From positions 2,480,001 through 2,544,000 of the forward strand of contig NZ_JAUSYU010000001.1 of NCBI RefSeq assembly GCF_030817075.1: DNA of 64,000 bases. Direction: 5' to 3'. Origin of the DNA: Arthrobacter sp. V1I9 (lineage in GTDB: Bacteria > Actinomycetota > Actinomycetes > Actinomycetales > Micrococcaceae). Position 1 is the first letter of the stretch; every line of letters starts with the position of its first letter. Made by a program: the position numbers and the translations under genes. This document shows, one piece after another, positions 36,864 to 45,014 of this stretch. The notes below the pieces were generated by a model. That model was not told the DNA's origin, searched no databases, and was given only the letters and a program-made list of their open reading frames with translations.

Positions 36864-39386
36864 ATGGCACTGCTCCTGTACCGCCTGGGCAAGTTTTCCT
36901 ACCGCCGGCGCTGGCTGGTCATCTCGCTGTGGCTGGCTGCCCTGGTGGCCGTGGGCGGTTCGGCTGCCGTTTTCCATGGCACGCTGTCCAACAACTTCCA
37001 GATCCCCGGCACTGAAACCCAGCGCATCGCCGACAAACTGAAGGAAGAGCTTCCTTCAGCGTCCGGCGGCAGCGCCACCATCGTGTTTGAGGCGCCCGAC
37101 GGCGGCTTCACGGCCGAGAGCCGCACCGCCGTCACCGAGGCGCTGGCAAAGCTGAAGTCAGTGCCCGATGTCCGCGGCACCATAGATCCATTCGCCACCC
37201 AGGCACAGGTGGACCAGGCCGGGCAGGCCATCACCGACGGCGAGCAGCAGCTTGCCGCGGGCCAGGCACAACTTGACGCCTCCCGCACAGAGCTCGAGGC
37301 CGGCAAAGCCCAGCTCGATGAAGCCGAACAGCAGCTCGCAGCGGCCGGCGCCCCCGCCGCCCTGATCGAGGAACGGCTTGGCCAGCAACAGGCCGCCCTC
37401 GCGGAGGGTCAGGCAAGGCTCGACGCCGGCACCCGGGAGCTCGAAGCCAGCAAGGCCAAGCTTGAACTGGGCAAGCGCCAGGCAGACGCTTCCTCTGCCA
37501 TCCGCTTTGTCTCCGAAGACGGCCGCGCCGCCGTCGCACAGGTTCAGTTCAGCACCTCCATTAACGGGCTGAGCCCAGAGGTCCGCCAGCAGGTCCAGGA
37601 CATCGCGCATGAAACCTCAGCCGCCGGCGTCACCGCCTACGCGAGCAAGGAAATCACCGAGGACATCTCCGAACTCTTCGGCGCCGCCGAGATCATCGGC
37701 ATCGCCGTCGCCGCCCTCGTCCTGATCCTCATGCTGGGAACGCTCATCGCCGCCGGACTGCCGCTGCTCATGGCGGTGATCGGTGTCGGCGTGGGCGTGG
37801 GCATCACCTTCGCCCTATCCGGCCTGTTCGACATGAGCTCCATCTCCCCCATGCTTGCCCTGATGCTGGGCCTGGCCGTGGGGATCGACTACTCCCTGTT
37901 CATCGTCAACCGGCACCGGACGCAGCTCCTTGCGGGCATGGACCAGGAGGAATCGGTGGCCCGCGCCACCGGCACCTCCGGCAACGCTGTGGTCTTCGCC
38001 GGCCTTACCGTGATCATCGCCCTCGCCGCACTCGTCGTGCCGGGACTGCCTTTCCTCGCCGTCATGGGCCTGGCCGCGGCCGGAACCGTGGCAGTAGCAG
38101 TCCTCGTGGCCATCACCCTCACCCCGGCCATGCTCTCCCTGATCGGCCGTCGCATCATCTCCCGGCGGGCCTGGGCCAAAGCCGAGGCCCATAACGCCGA
38201 ACCCGGCCACGAAGCAACCGACGAAGCCCAGGACCGTGAGCGCAGCACCCACGGATGGGGCGGCCTCGTCACCCGGCACCCCGTGCTGGCACTCCTGGCC
38301 GGCGTACTCCTCCTGGTCACCCTCGCGCTGCCCGCCACCCAGCTGCAGCTTGCACTGCCCGACGGCGGCTCCGAACCGGTGGATTCCGAGGCCTACCAGG
38401 CCTACGACCTCACCGCCCGGAGCTTCGGCGAGGGCGTCACCGGCCCCATCGTGGCCGTGGGCGAATTCCCCGCAAACCTGGACGAAGCCCAGGCACAGAC
38501 GCTGCAGTACGACGTCGCGGACAAGCTCCGGGCCGTGGACAACGTGGTGGCCGCCGTGCCCGTTGCCCTCAGCGAGGACCGCCGGACCGCCGTCTTCCAG
38601 GTGATCCCCAAGGAAGGCCCCGCCAGCGCCAGCACCGTGCAGGTGGTCTCCGAACTCCGGGGCCTCAACGACGACATCCAGTCCGAATTCGATGTAGCAA
38701 TGGGACTGACGGGCCAGACCGCCGGCAACGTGGACGTCTCCACGAAGCTCGGTGACGCCCTGCCGCCCTACCTGGCGATCGTCGTCGGACTTTCCCTGAT
38801 CCTGCTGCTGCTGGTGTTCCGCTCCATCGTGGTGCCGCTGCTCGCCACGGGAGGATTCCTGCTCTCCCTCGCCGCGGCGTTCGGCGCCGTGGTGGCCGTG
38901 TACCAGTGGGGCTGGCTGGGCGGCGTGTTCGACGTCGCCAACCCCGGCGCAGTCGTCAGCTTCCTGCCGATCATCCTCATCGGGGTGCTCTTCGGGCTCG
39001 CCATGGACTACCAGGTGTTCATCGCCTCCGGAATGCGCGAGGCCTACATGCACGGATCCTCGGCCAAGCAGGCGGTCCGGGTGGGCTTCCGCCACGCTGC
39101 CGCCGTGGTGACGGCCGCGGCGATCATCATGGTCAGCGTCTTTGCCGGCTTCATCTTCAGCCACCTCACCATGGTGCGGCCCCTCGGCTTCGCCATGGCC
39201 TTCGGTGTCCTGCTGGATGCGTTCGTGGTGCGCATGACCATTGTTCCGGCCGTGATGTACCTGCTCGGCGAGAAGTCCTGGTGGCTCCCCCGCTGGCTGG
39301 ACCGCATCCTGCCTGACGTCGATGTAGAGGGCGCCAAGCTCAGCAAGCCCGAGGCAGCACCGGCACCAAATGCGCTAGTCCACTAG
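36864..39386 (+). CDS. MMPL/RND-family membrane transporter
   Basis: The 840-residue protein has the MMPL duplicated plan: an N-terminal helix (about 17-35), a large outer domain, five helices (330-500), a second outer domain and a final helix set ending near 820. Family motifs GIDYSLFIVNRHR and GLAMDYQVFIASGMREAY hold the proton-relay Asp-Tyr pairs. Residues 115-208 of the first outer domain are a long alanine/glutamate/glutamine-rich coiled coil with repeated LxxGxxQL pattern. Substrates of the family are lipids, drugs or pigments. The start ATG at 36864 is 19 bp after the TetR stop. Confidence 0.92.
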   Translation: MALLLYRLGKFSYRRRWLVISLWLAALVAVGGSAAVFHGTLSNNFQIPGTETQRIADKLKEELPSASGGSATIVFEAPDGGFTAESRTAVTEALAKLKSVPDVRGTIDPFATQAQVDQAGQAITDGEQQLAAGQAQLDASRTELEAGKAQLDEAEQQLAAAGAPAALIEERLGQQQAALAEGQARLDAGTRELEASKAKLELGKRQADASSAIRFVSEDGRAAVAQVQFSTSINGLSPEVRQQVQDIAHETSAAGVTAYASKEITEDISELFGAAEIIGIAVAALVLILMLGTLIAAGLPLLMAVIGVGVGVGITFALSGLFDMSSISPMLALMLGLAVGIDYSLFIVNRHRTQLLAGMDQEESVARATGTSGNAVVFAGLTVIIALAALVVPGLPFLAVMGLAAAGTVAVAVLVAITLTPAMLSLIGRRIISRRAWAKAEAHNAEPGHEATDEAQDRERSTHGWGGLVTRHPVLALLAGVLLLVTLALPATQLQLALPDGGSEPVDSEAYQAYDLTARSFGEGVTGPIVAVGEFPANLDEAQAQTLQYDVADKLRAVDNVVAAVPVALSEDRRTAVFQVIPKEGPASASTVQVVSELRGLNDDIQSEFDVAMGLTGQTAGNVDVSTKLGDALPPYLAIVVGLSLILLLLVFRSIVVPLLATGGFLLSLAAAFGAVVAVYQWGWLGGVFDVANPGAVVSFLPIILIGVLFGLAMDYQVFIASGMREAYMHGSSAKQAVRVGFRHAAAVVTAAAIIMVSVFAGFIFSHLTMVRPLGFAMAFGVLLDAFVVRMTIVPAVMYLLGEKSWWLPRWLDRILPDVDVEGAKLSKPEAAPAPNALVH

Positions 39387-39389
39387 GGA

Positions 39390-39410
39390 CGCCGGTCCAC
39401 CAGGCCGGCG
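39390..39410 (+). terminator. Weak hairpin after the MMPL gene
   Basis: CGCCGG (39390-39395) and CCGGCG (39405-39410) form a small stem, extended by CC/GG, directly after the stop and before the maf -10 (TAGGCT, 39420). There is no T-tract. Confidence 0.35.
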
Positions 39411-39431
39411 CTGATCAATTAGGCTGGGGCC

Positions 39432-40076
39432 GTGGTCCGCCTGATTCTTGCCTCCCAGTCCCCCGCCCGCACCAAGCTCCTCAACGAGGCCGGCATCCGC
39501 CATTCGATACTGGTCTCTGACGTTGACGAGGATGCCGTCCAGGCACGCTACGGCGTCACCGACCCGCACGATACCGCCCTGCTGCTGGCCAGGGCCAAAG
39601 CGGAGGCGGTGGCGGCGCTGCCGGAAGCGGAAGGGGCGCTGGTACTCGGGTGCGACTCCGTCTTCGAGTTCGACGGCGAGGCGCACGGCAAACCGTACAC
39701 CGCCGCCGTCGCCCGGGAGCGCATGCTGCGGATGAGCGGCAACGCCGGCGTGCTGCACACGGGACATTGGCTAGTGGACTGCAGGGAGACGGACCCCGAC
39801 GACGGCGCTGCCCCGGGCACGGGCGCCACCCTCGGGACCGTGGCTTCCGCGGAGGTTTCCTTCCTTGAGATGGATGCGGCCGAGATTGACGCCTACATCG
39901 CCACCGGCGAGCCGCTGCACTGCGCCGGGTCCTTCACCATCGACGGGCTGGGCGGGGCATTCATTCGAAAGGTCGACGGCGACCCGCACGCCGTCGTCGG
40001 CCTGTCCGTCTCCACGCTCCGCGGTTTGCTGGCCCAGGCACAGGTGCGCATCACCGACCTGTGGCCCGCGGCGTAA
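39432..40076 (+). CDS. Maf-family nucleoside triphosphate pyrophosphatase
   Basis: Maf proteins hydrolyse non-canonical or modified nucleoside triphosphates to monophosphates. The 214-residue protein has LILASQSPARTKLL at the start, the LGCDSVFEFDGEAHGKP block with the catalytic aspartate, and the closing GGAFIRKVDGDPHAVVGLS loop. A short insertion (about residues 118-135, DPDDGAAPGTGATLG) is unusual but lies in a variable loop. GTG lies exactly 6 nt after TAGGCT, so a leaderless message is likely. It precedes accBC, an arrangement often seen in actinobacteria. Confidence 0.93.
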   Translation: MVRLILASQSPARTKLLNEAGIRHSILVSDVDEDAVQARYGVTDPHDTALLLARAKAEAVAALPEAEGALVLGCDSVFEFDGEAHGKPYTAAVARERMLRMSGNAGVLHTGHWLVDCRETDPDDGAAPGTGATLGTVASAEVSFLEMDAAEIDAYIATGEPLHCAGSFTIDGLGGAFIRKVDGDPHAVVGLSVSTLRGLLAQAQVRITDLWPAA

Positions 40077-40098
40077 AGGTACGCGATTTCCGGGAGTC

Positions 40099-40115
40099 TT
40101 GTAGCTTCCCTACAA
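40099..40115. promoter_or_regulatory. Shared acc operator, accBC copy (TTGTAG-N5-CTACAA)
   Basis: TTGTAG (40099-40104) and CTACAA (40110-40115) form a perfect 6-bp inverted repeat with a 5-nt spacer. A possible promoter follows (TTTACA 40127-40132, TAATAT 40148-40153), so the site lies just upstream of the -35. It matches the element before accD in half-site and spacing. Confidence 0.6.
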
Positions 40116-40206
40116 AGCCTGGGCTCTTTACACGCGGAATCCGCAAGTAATATCGGCGGAACCCTCAAAACCGCGCTAGGCTCCCTGAAGGAAAGAAGGA
40201 GACGCC

Positions 40207-42021
40207 TTGTCAGCAAATTTGGAGCAGTCCGCACGTCCCGCACAGTCGACCCTCACAAAGGTGCTGATCGCCAACCGCGGTGAAATCGCGGTGCGCATCA
40301 TCCGCGCCGCCCGTGATGAAGGCATCGCCTCCGTTGCCGTCTACGCGGACGCAGACCGTGACGCCCTGCACGTCCGCCTTGCTGACGAGGCCTACGCGCT
40401 GGGCGGCAGCACCGCCGCCGAATCCTACCTGGTGATGGACAAAATCATCGACGCCGCCCGCCAGTCCGGTGCGGACGCCATCCACCCCGGCTACGGCTTC
40501 CTGGCCGAAAACGCGCAGTTCGCTGCCCGCGTGATCGAGGCAGGCATCACCTGGATCGGTCCCTCGCCCGAGGCCATCTCCGCCCTCGGCGACAAGGTCC
40601 AGGCCCGGCACATCGCCGAGAAGGTGGGCGCACCCCAGGTTCCAGGCACCGCAGACCCGGTCCAGTCCGCCGAGGAAATCCTTGACTTCGTGGACCAGTA
40701 CGGGTTCCCCGTGGCCATCAAGGCCGCTTTCGGCGGCGGCGGCCGCGGCATCAAGGTTGCCCGCAGCCGCGACGAGATTCCCGAACTTTTTGAATCCGCT
40801 GTCCGCGAAGCCACCGCAGCCTTCGGCCGCGGTGAGTGCTTCATCGAGCGCTTCCTGGACGCACCCCGCCACGTCGAGACCCAGTGCCTGGCGGACGCCC
40901 ACGGCAACGTGGTGGTGGTTTCCACGCGCGACTGCTCGCTGCAGCGCCGCAACCAGAAGCTTGTGGAGGAAGCCCCGGCTCCGTTCCTTACCGAGGAACA
41001 GAACCGCCGCCTGTACGAGTCCTCCAAAGCCATCCTGAAGGAGGCCGGCTACCTTGGCGCCGGCACCTGCGAATTCCTGGTGGGCCAGGACGGCACCATC
41101 TCCTTCCTTGAGGTGAACACCCGCCTGCAGGTGGAGCACTGCGTTTCCGAGGAAGTCACCGGCATCGACCTGGTGCGCGAGCAGTTTCGCCTGGCCCGCG
41201 GCGAGGAACTTGGCTACGGCGATCCCGAGGTCCGCGGCCACTCCTTCGAATTCCGCATCACCGGCGAAGACCCGGGCCGGAACTTCCTGCCGGCCCCGGG
41301 CACACTCCGGGTCCTGAAGAACCCCACGGGCCCCGGCATCCGCATCGACTCCGGCGTAGAGGAGGGCGATGTAATCAGCGGCAACTTCGATTCCATGCTT
41401 TCCAAGCTGATCGTGACGGGGGCGAGCAGGCCGCAGGCCCTCCAGCGCGCCCGCCGCGCCCTGGCGGAAATGGTGGTGGAAGGCATCCCAACGGTGATTC
41501 CGTTCGACCTCGCCGTGGTTTCGGACCCCGCATTCGCGCCGGCCGAGGGCCCCTTCAGCATCCACACCCGCTGGATTGAGACTGAATTCGTCAACAACCT
41601 CCCGGCATGGACCCCCGACGGCGGCGCCGGCACCGAGGCTGACGCCGAGGAGCGGCAGCGCGTGGTGGTTGAAGTTGGCGGCAAACGCCTCGAGGTAGTC
41701 CTCCCGGCCTCGCTCGGGACGGTGGGAACCGGCACCGCCGGCGCCGCAGCGAAGCCCGGCAAGTCGAAGAAGCGCGTCCGCTCGGGAGGCACGGCTGCAG
41801 CCACCGGCAACGCGCTGACCTCCCCCATGCAGGGCACCATCGTCAAGGTCGCCGTTTCCGACGGTGACGTGGTGGCCGAGGGCGACCTCGTAGTGGTCCT
41901 TGAGGCGATGAAGATGGAGCAGCCGCTTACCGCGCACCGCTCCGGAACCATCACCGGCCTGACCGCCGCACCCGGCGAAACAGTGTCAGCCGGCGCCGTC
42001 ATCGCCACCATCGAAGACTAG
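40207..42021 (+). CDS. accBC: Biotin-containing acyl-CoA carboxylase alpha subunit (AccBC type)
   Basis: This 604-residue protein fuses biotin carboxylase and biotin carboxyl carrier. The N-terminal part (about 17-465) has the [18 protein letters not shown] opening, the glycine-rich ATP loop [11 protein letters not shown] and [16 protein letters not shown] linker rich in alanine and glycine leads to the biotinyl domain with EAMKMEQPL, giving biotin-lysine 569. It carboxylates biotin with ATP and bicarbonate and passes the carboxyl to AccD. Translation starts at TTG (40207) behind GAAGGAG. Its partners are encoded 10 kb away, and BirA at 26897-27805. Confidence 0.96.
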   Translation: MSANLEQSARPAQSTLTKVLIANRGEIAVRIIRAARDEGIASVAVYADADRDALHVRLADEAYALGGSTAAESYLVMDKIIDAARQSGADAIHPGYGFLAENAQFAARVIEAGITWIGPSPEAISALGDKVQARHIAEKVGAPQVPGTADPVQSAEEILDFVDQYGFPVAIKAAFGGGGRGIKVARSRDEIPELFESAVREATAAFGRGECFIERFLDAPRHVETQCLADAHGNVVVVSTRDCSLQRRNQKLVEEAPAPFLTEEQNRRLYESSKAILKEAGYLGAGTCEFLVGQDGTISFLEVNTRLQVEHCVSEEVTGIDLVREQFRLARGEELGYGDPEVRGHSFEFRITGEDPGRNFLPAPGTLRVLKNPTGPGIRIDSGVEEGDVISGNFDSMLSKLIVTGASRPQALQRARRALAEMVVEGIPTVIPFDLAVVSDPAFAPAEGPFSIHTRWIETEFVNNLPAWTPDGGAGTEADAEERQRVVVEVGGKRLEVVLPASLGTVGTGTAGAAAKPGKSKKRVRSGGTAAATGNALTSPMQGTIVKVAVSDGDVVAEGDLVVVLEAMKMEQPLTAHRSGTITGLTAAPGETVSAGAVIATIED

Positions 42022-42039
42022 CAAGCGCCGGAGGCCCCC

Positions 42040-42480
42040 ATGCTCGCGCCCAGCTTTGAAGAAGAAGTGGACCGCTACCACCTCGCCGTCCCCGAAATCA
42101 CCCGGGGAGACCCGGGACCCATCAAGGAGCTGTACTCCCGCCTCGACGACGTCACGCTGGCGAACCCATTCGGCGGCATCGCCCGCGGCTGGGCCCAGGT
42201 GGAAGCCCGGCTGGACCAGGCGGCCCGGCAGTTCCAGGACGGTGAAATGCTCGGATTCGACACCATCACGTCCTACACCGCCCGTGACACTGCCTTCCTG
42301 GTGGAGACGGAACATTTCCGTGCACGGCTGGACGGCGCCGCCGTCGCCGAGGAGTTCGCGCTTCGGGTGACCAGCGTCTTCCGCCGTGAGGAAGGGTACT
42401 GGAAGCTGCTGCACCGCCACGCCGACCCGGCTGCCCGGCCGCAGTCCCGCCGGTCCCTCAGCCAGCCCGCCGCCAACTGA
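42040..42480 (+). CDS. SnoaL/NTF2-like domain protein
   Basis: The 146-residue protein has the cone-shaped NTF2-like fold pattern: an N-terminal helix, then LTLANPFGGIARGWAQV-type segment, and a final strand pair (ALRVTSVFRREEGYWKLLHRHAD). Members include ketosteroid-isomerase-like enzymes and small ligand binders. No catalytic set is recognisable. It follows accBC by 18 bp and is probably on the same message. GGAGGC lies upstream of the ATG. Confidence 0.75.
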   Translation: MLAPSFEEEVDRYHLAVPEITRGDPGPIKELYSRLDDVTLANPFGGIARGWAQVEARLDQAARQFQDGEMLGFDTITSYTARDTAFLVETEHFRARLDGAAVAEEFALRVTSVFRREEGYWKLLHRHADPAARPQSRRSLSQPAAN

Positions 42481-42527
42481 CCGGCTGACAAGCTGACAGG
42501 TTCCGCCGGAAAAGGCACACTAAGCAG

Positions 42528-43265
42528 ATGTTGCCTTTCCTGCTCCTGGCGTCAAGGGCCGAAGACGCAGCTGCCGAGGACGAGTACGCCGCCTACCTCC
42601 GGTACGGCGGATTGGAACCCTCCGAGCTGCTGCGCATCCGGCTGGAGGCCGCTCCCCTGCCCGAACTGGACCTTGACAGCTACTCGGGCGTGATCGTGGG
42701 CGGCAGCCCGTTCACGTCCAGCGACCCGCCCGAACACAAGACTCCCGCGCAGCACCGTGTGGAGCGCGAACTGTCCGGGCTCCTGGACCAGCTGGTGGCC
42801 CGGGACTTCCCGTTCCTCGGTGCCTGCTACGGCGTCGGCACCCTCGGGAGGCACCAGGGCGCCGTGATCGACAGGACCTTCGGCGAACCACTCGGCGCCG
42901 CCGGGATTGAGCTGACGGACGCCGGCCTGACGGATCCGGTGCTCAGCGGCATGCCCAGGACGTTCACCGCCTTCACGGGGCACAAGGAAGCCTGCACCGT
43001 CCTGCCCGCGCACGCCGTGCTGCTGGCGAGGTCTGCCGCGTGCCCGGTCCAGATGTTCCGCATCCGCACCAACCTCTACGCCACCCAGTTCCACCCCGAG
43101 CTCGACGCCGAAGGCCTCTGCACCCGCATCGACATCTACCGGCATGCGGGCTACTTTCCGCCGGAATCGGCCGAGCAGCTGATGGACGACGCCCGGCAAT
43201 TCACGGTCACCGAACCCATGAACATCCTGAAGAACTTTGTGGCCCGCTACGCCTCGGGCACATAA
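42528..43265 (+). CDS. Class I glutamine amidotransferase-like protein
   Basis: The 245-residue protein has the amidotransferase nucleophile Cys in FLGACYGVG (about residue 105) and the His-Glu of the triad in ATQFHPELD (near 188). It is a stand-alone glutaminase domain of the GuaA-related group sometimes annotated as GMP synthase-like, without the synthetase half. The acceptor partner is unknown. It ends in a bidirectional terminator. CACACT lies 6 nt before the ATG, a possible variant leaderless promoter. Confidence 0.85.
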   Translation: MLPFLLLASRAEDAAAEDEYAAYLRYGGLEPSELLRIRLEAAPLPELDLDSYSGVIVGGSPFTSSDPPEHKTPAQHRVERELSGLLDQLVARDFPFLGACYGVGTLGRHQGAVIDRTFGEPLGAAGIELTDAGLTDPVLSGMPRTFTAFTGHKEACTVLPAHAVLLARSAACPVQMFRIRTNLYATQFHPELDAEGLCTRIDIYRHAGYFPPESAEQLMDDARQFTVTEPMNILKNFVARYASGT

Positions 43266-43266
43266 A

Positions 43267-43300
43267 AATGCCCGGCTGGTCCACAGACCAGCCGGGCATT
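43267..43300. terminator. Bidirectional terminator
   Basis: A 15-bp perfect stem (AATGCCCGGCTGGTC with its complement at 43286-43300) with a 4-nt loop, flanked by AAAA on the left and TT on the right. It separates two convergent genes and should stop transcription from both sides. Confidence 0.85.
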
Positions 43301-43324
43301 CCGCTTGTTACAACGGCGGCGTTA

Positions 43325-44737
43325 TCAGGCCACGTTGTTCTCGTAGTCCACGTCGCGGGTTTCCTTGCTGACGAACAAGGCGATGAGGGTCAGCACGGAC
43401 ATGGCGGTCAGGTAGACACCCACCAGTACCGGGCTGCCGTCCGCCAGTTCCCACAGGGCAACGGCGATGAACGGAGCCACCGCTGCGCCCAGGATGCTGG
43501 AGAAGTTGTAGCTCACGGCCGATCCTGTGTAGCGGACGTTCGTGGGGAACAGCTCCGGCAGCAGCGCCCCCATCGGCCCGAAGGTCAGGCCCATCAGGGA
43601 GAAGCCGATGACCAGCAGGGCCATGGTGCCAACGAACCCGCCGCTGAACAGCGGGACAAAAAGCAGGCCGAAAACGAAGATGCCGCCGGTGACCGCAAGC
43701 AGCATCTTGCGGCGCCCGTACTTTTCGGCCAGCGGTCCGGAGACCAGGGTGAAGATGCCGAAGAAGACGACGCCGGCGATCAGCATCCAGAGGAAGTCGT
43801 TGCGGGTGAAGCCCAGGCCCGGAACGAAGGCTGCCGCGGCGGCCTCGGTCATCGGTTTCCCGGCCTTTTCTGCGGCGGCCCGGGCTGCCTCGAGGCTGGC
43901 GGGGCGCGTGCCGTAGGTCAGGGTGAACGTGGTCATCAGGTAGAAGAGCACGTAGGTGGCAAGCATGATGAACGTACCGAGGATCAGCTGGCGCCAGCTG
44001 GTCTTGAATACCCGGCCCAGTGGCAGCTTGGCCACTTCGTTGGACTCAATCACCTTGGTGAAGGCCGGGGTTTCGATCAGTTTCAGGCGGACGTAGAGGC
44101 CGATGATGACCATCACGGCGCTGAGCAGGAAGGGCACGCGCCAGCCCCAGGACTGGAAGTCGGCCGGGGACAGTGAATAGCTGAAGACCAGGAAGATCAC
44201 GTTGGCGATGATGAAGCCGATGGGGGCGCCCAGCTGGGGGAAGGTGCCGTAGATGGCCCGCTTGTTGGCCGGAGCATTCTCCGTGGCCAGCAGCGCAGCG
44301 CCGCTCCATTCGCCACCCAGGGCCAGGCCCTGGGCGAAACGCATAACCACCAGCAGGGCCGGAGCCCAGAAACCCCAGCCGGGAACCAGCGCGGTGGGCA
44401 GGCAGCCGATCAGGAACGTGGCAATGCCCATAGTCAGCAGTGATGCCACCAGGGTGCCCTTGCGGCCGAACTTGTCGCCGAAGTGGCCAAAGACAATGGA
44501 GCCGAGCGGTCGGGCGACAAACGCGACGCCAAATACGGCAAAGGAGCTCAGCAGCTGCGTGGTTTCGTTCTGGTTGGGGAAGAACAGCTGCGGGAAAACC
44601 AGGACGGCCGCGGTGGCATAGACGTAGAAGTCGTAAAACTCAACCGTGGTGCCGATCAGGCTGGCGACGATCACGCGGCCGCGTGAGTTCACCGGCTGCG
44701 GGGATCCGGGCACCGTGGAGGTATCGGTGGATGACAT
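43325..44737 (-). CDS. MHS-family MFS transporter
   Basis: The 470-residue protein has 12 predicted helices and the MHS motifs: GTTVEFYDFYVYATAAVLVFP in helix 1, [16 protein letters not shown] between helices 2 and 3, and RFAQGLALGGEWSGAALLA in helix 4. It is a proton symporter for an organic acid or osmolyte such as citrate, shikimate, alpha-ketoglutarate or proline betaine. The exact substrate is not assignable. It is a paralogue of the partial protein at the left edge. A cre-like site covers its ribosome-binding region, pointing to LacI-family control. Confidence 0.92.
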   Translation of the reverse strand: MSSTDTSTVPGSPQPVNSRGRVIVASLIGTTVEFYDFYVYATAAVLVFPQLFFPNQNETTQLLSSFAVFGVAFVARPLGSIVFGHFGDKFGRKGTLVASLLTMGIATFLIGCLPTALVPGWGFWAPALLVVMRFAQGLALGGEWSGAALLATENAPANKRAIYGTFPQLGAPIGFIIANVIFLVFSYSLSPADFQSWGWRVPFLLSAVMVIIGLYVRLKLIETPAFTKVIESNEVAKLPLGRVFKTSWRQLILGTFIMLATYVLFYLMTTFTLTYGTRPASLEAARAAAEKAGKPMTEAAAAAFVPGLGFTRNDFLWMLIAGVVFFGIFTLVSGPLAEKYGRRKMLLAVTGGIFVFGLLFVPLFSGGFVGTMALLVIGFSLMGLTFGPMGALLPELFPTNVRYTGSAVSYNFSSILGAAVAPFIAVALWELADGSPVLVGVYLTAMSVLTLIALFVSKETRDVDYENNVA

Positions 44738-44739
44738 AG

Positions 44740-44753
44740 GTAAACGCTTTCAT
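44740..44753 (-). promoter_or_regulatory. cre-like LacI-family operator at the MHS transporter start
   Basis: On the minus strand TGAAAGCGTTTACC lies 2-15 nt before the ATG. It fits the cre-type LacI/CcpA consensus TGWAANCGNTNWCA at 13 of 14 positions. A LacI-family protein bound here would block transcription or translation of the transporter. No LacI gene is nearby. Confidence 0.5.
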
Positions 44754-44926
44754 GAGAACCGGCCAGGCCGTGCGTAAAGGCCCGGCTCGAAATAGTTAGA
44801 GTTCAATATTAGTTCCGGCGGTCCAGTCAATGGACGAAAGGTCCACTATTCGGACCTGTGCCGTACGTCTCACTTTGTGGCCCCAGCCTATGCCTCACGT
44901 TCGCCAACGGCCACCGATAGGCAAAT

Positions 44927-44980
44927 GTCACAGCGCGTTAACAAACATCGTCGGTCCGCGAAACGCGGCATCCCTACCTT
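44927..44980 (+). promoter_or_regulatory. nasA promoter with GlnR-like boxes
   Basis: Pentamers at 11-bp steps read GTCAC (44927), TTAAC (44938), CGTCG (44949, poor) and GAAAC (44960). The last ends exactly 10 nt before TACCTT (44975-44980), the probable -10. The actinobacterial GlnR consensus is GTNAC-N6-GAAAC repeats. The same geometry occurs at nirB and at the compact FAD gene. Confidence 0.6.
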
Positions 44981-45014
44981 GGAGGAACAACATCCCCCCA
45001 AAAGGAGGTACCCC

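Noticed and set aside
37815-39164. A 449-codon open frame opposite the MMPL gene
   Set aside because: Composition is dominated by Gly, His and Asp, as expected from the reverse of a GC-rich coding frame; no start signals.
43040-44176. Plus-strand frame running from the amidotransferase end through the MHS gene
   Set aside because: It crosses a strong terminator and shadows two real genes in other frames.
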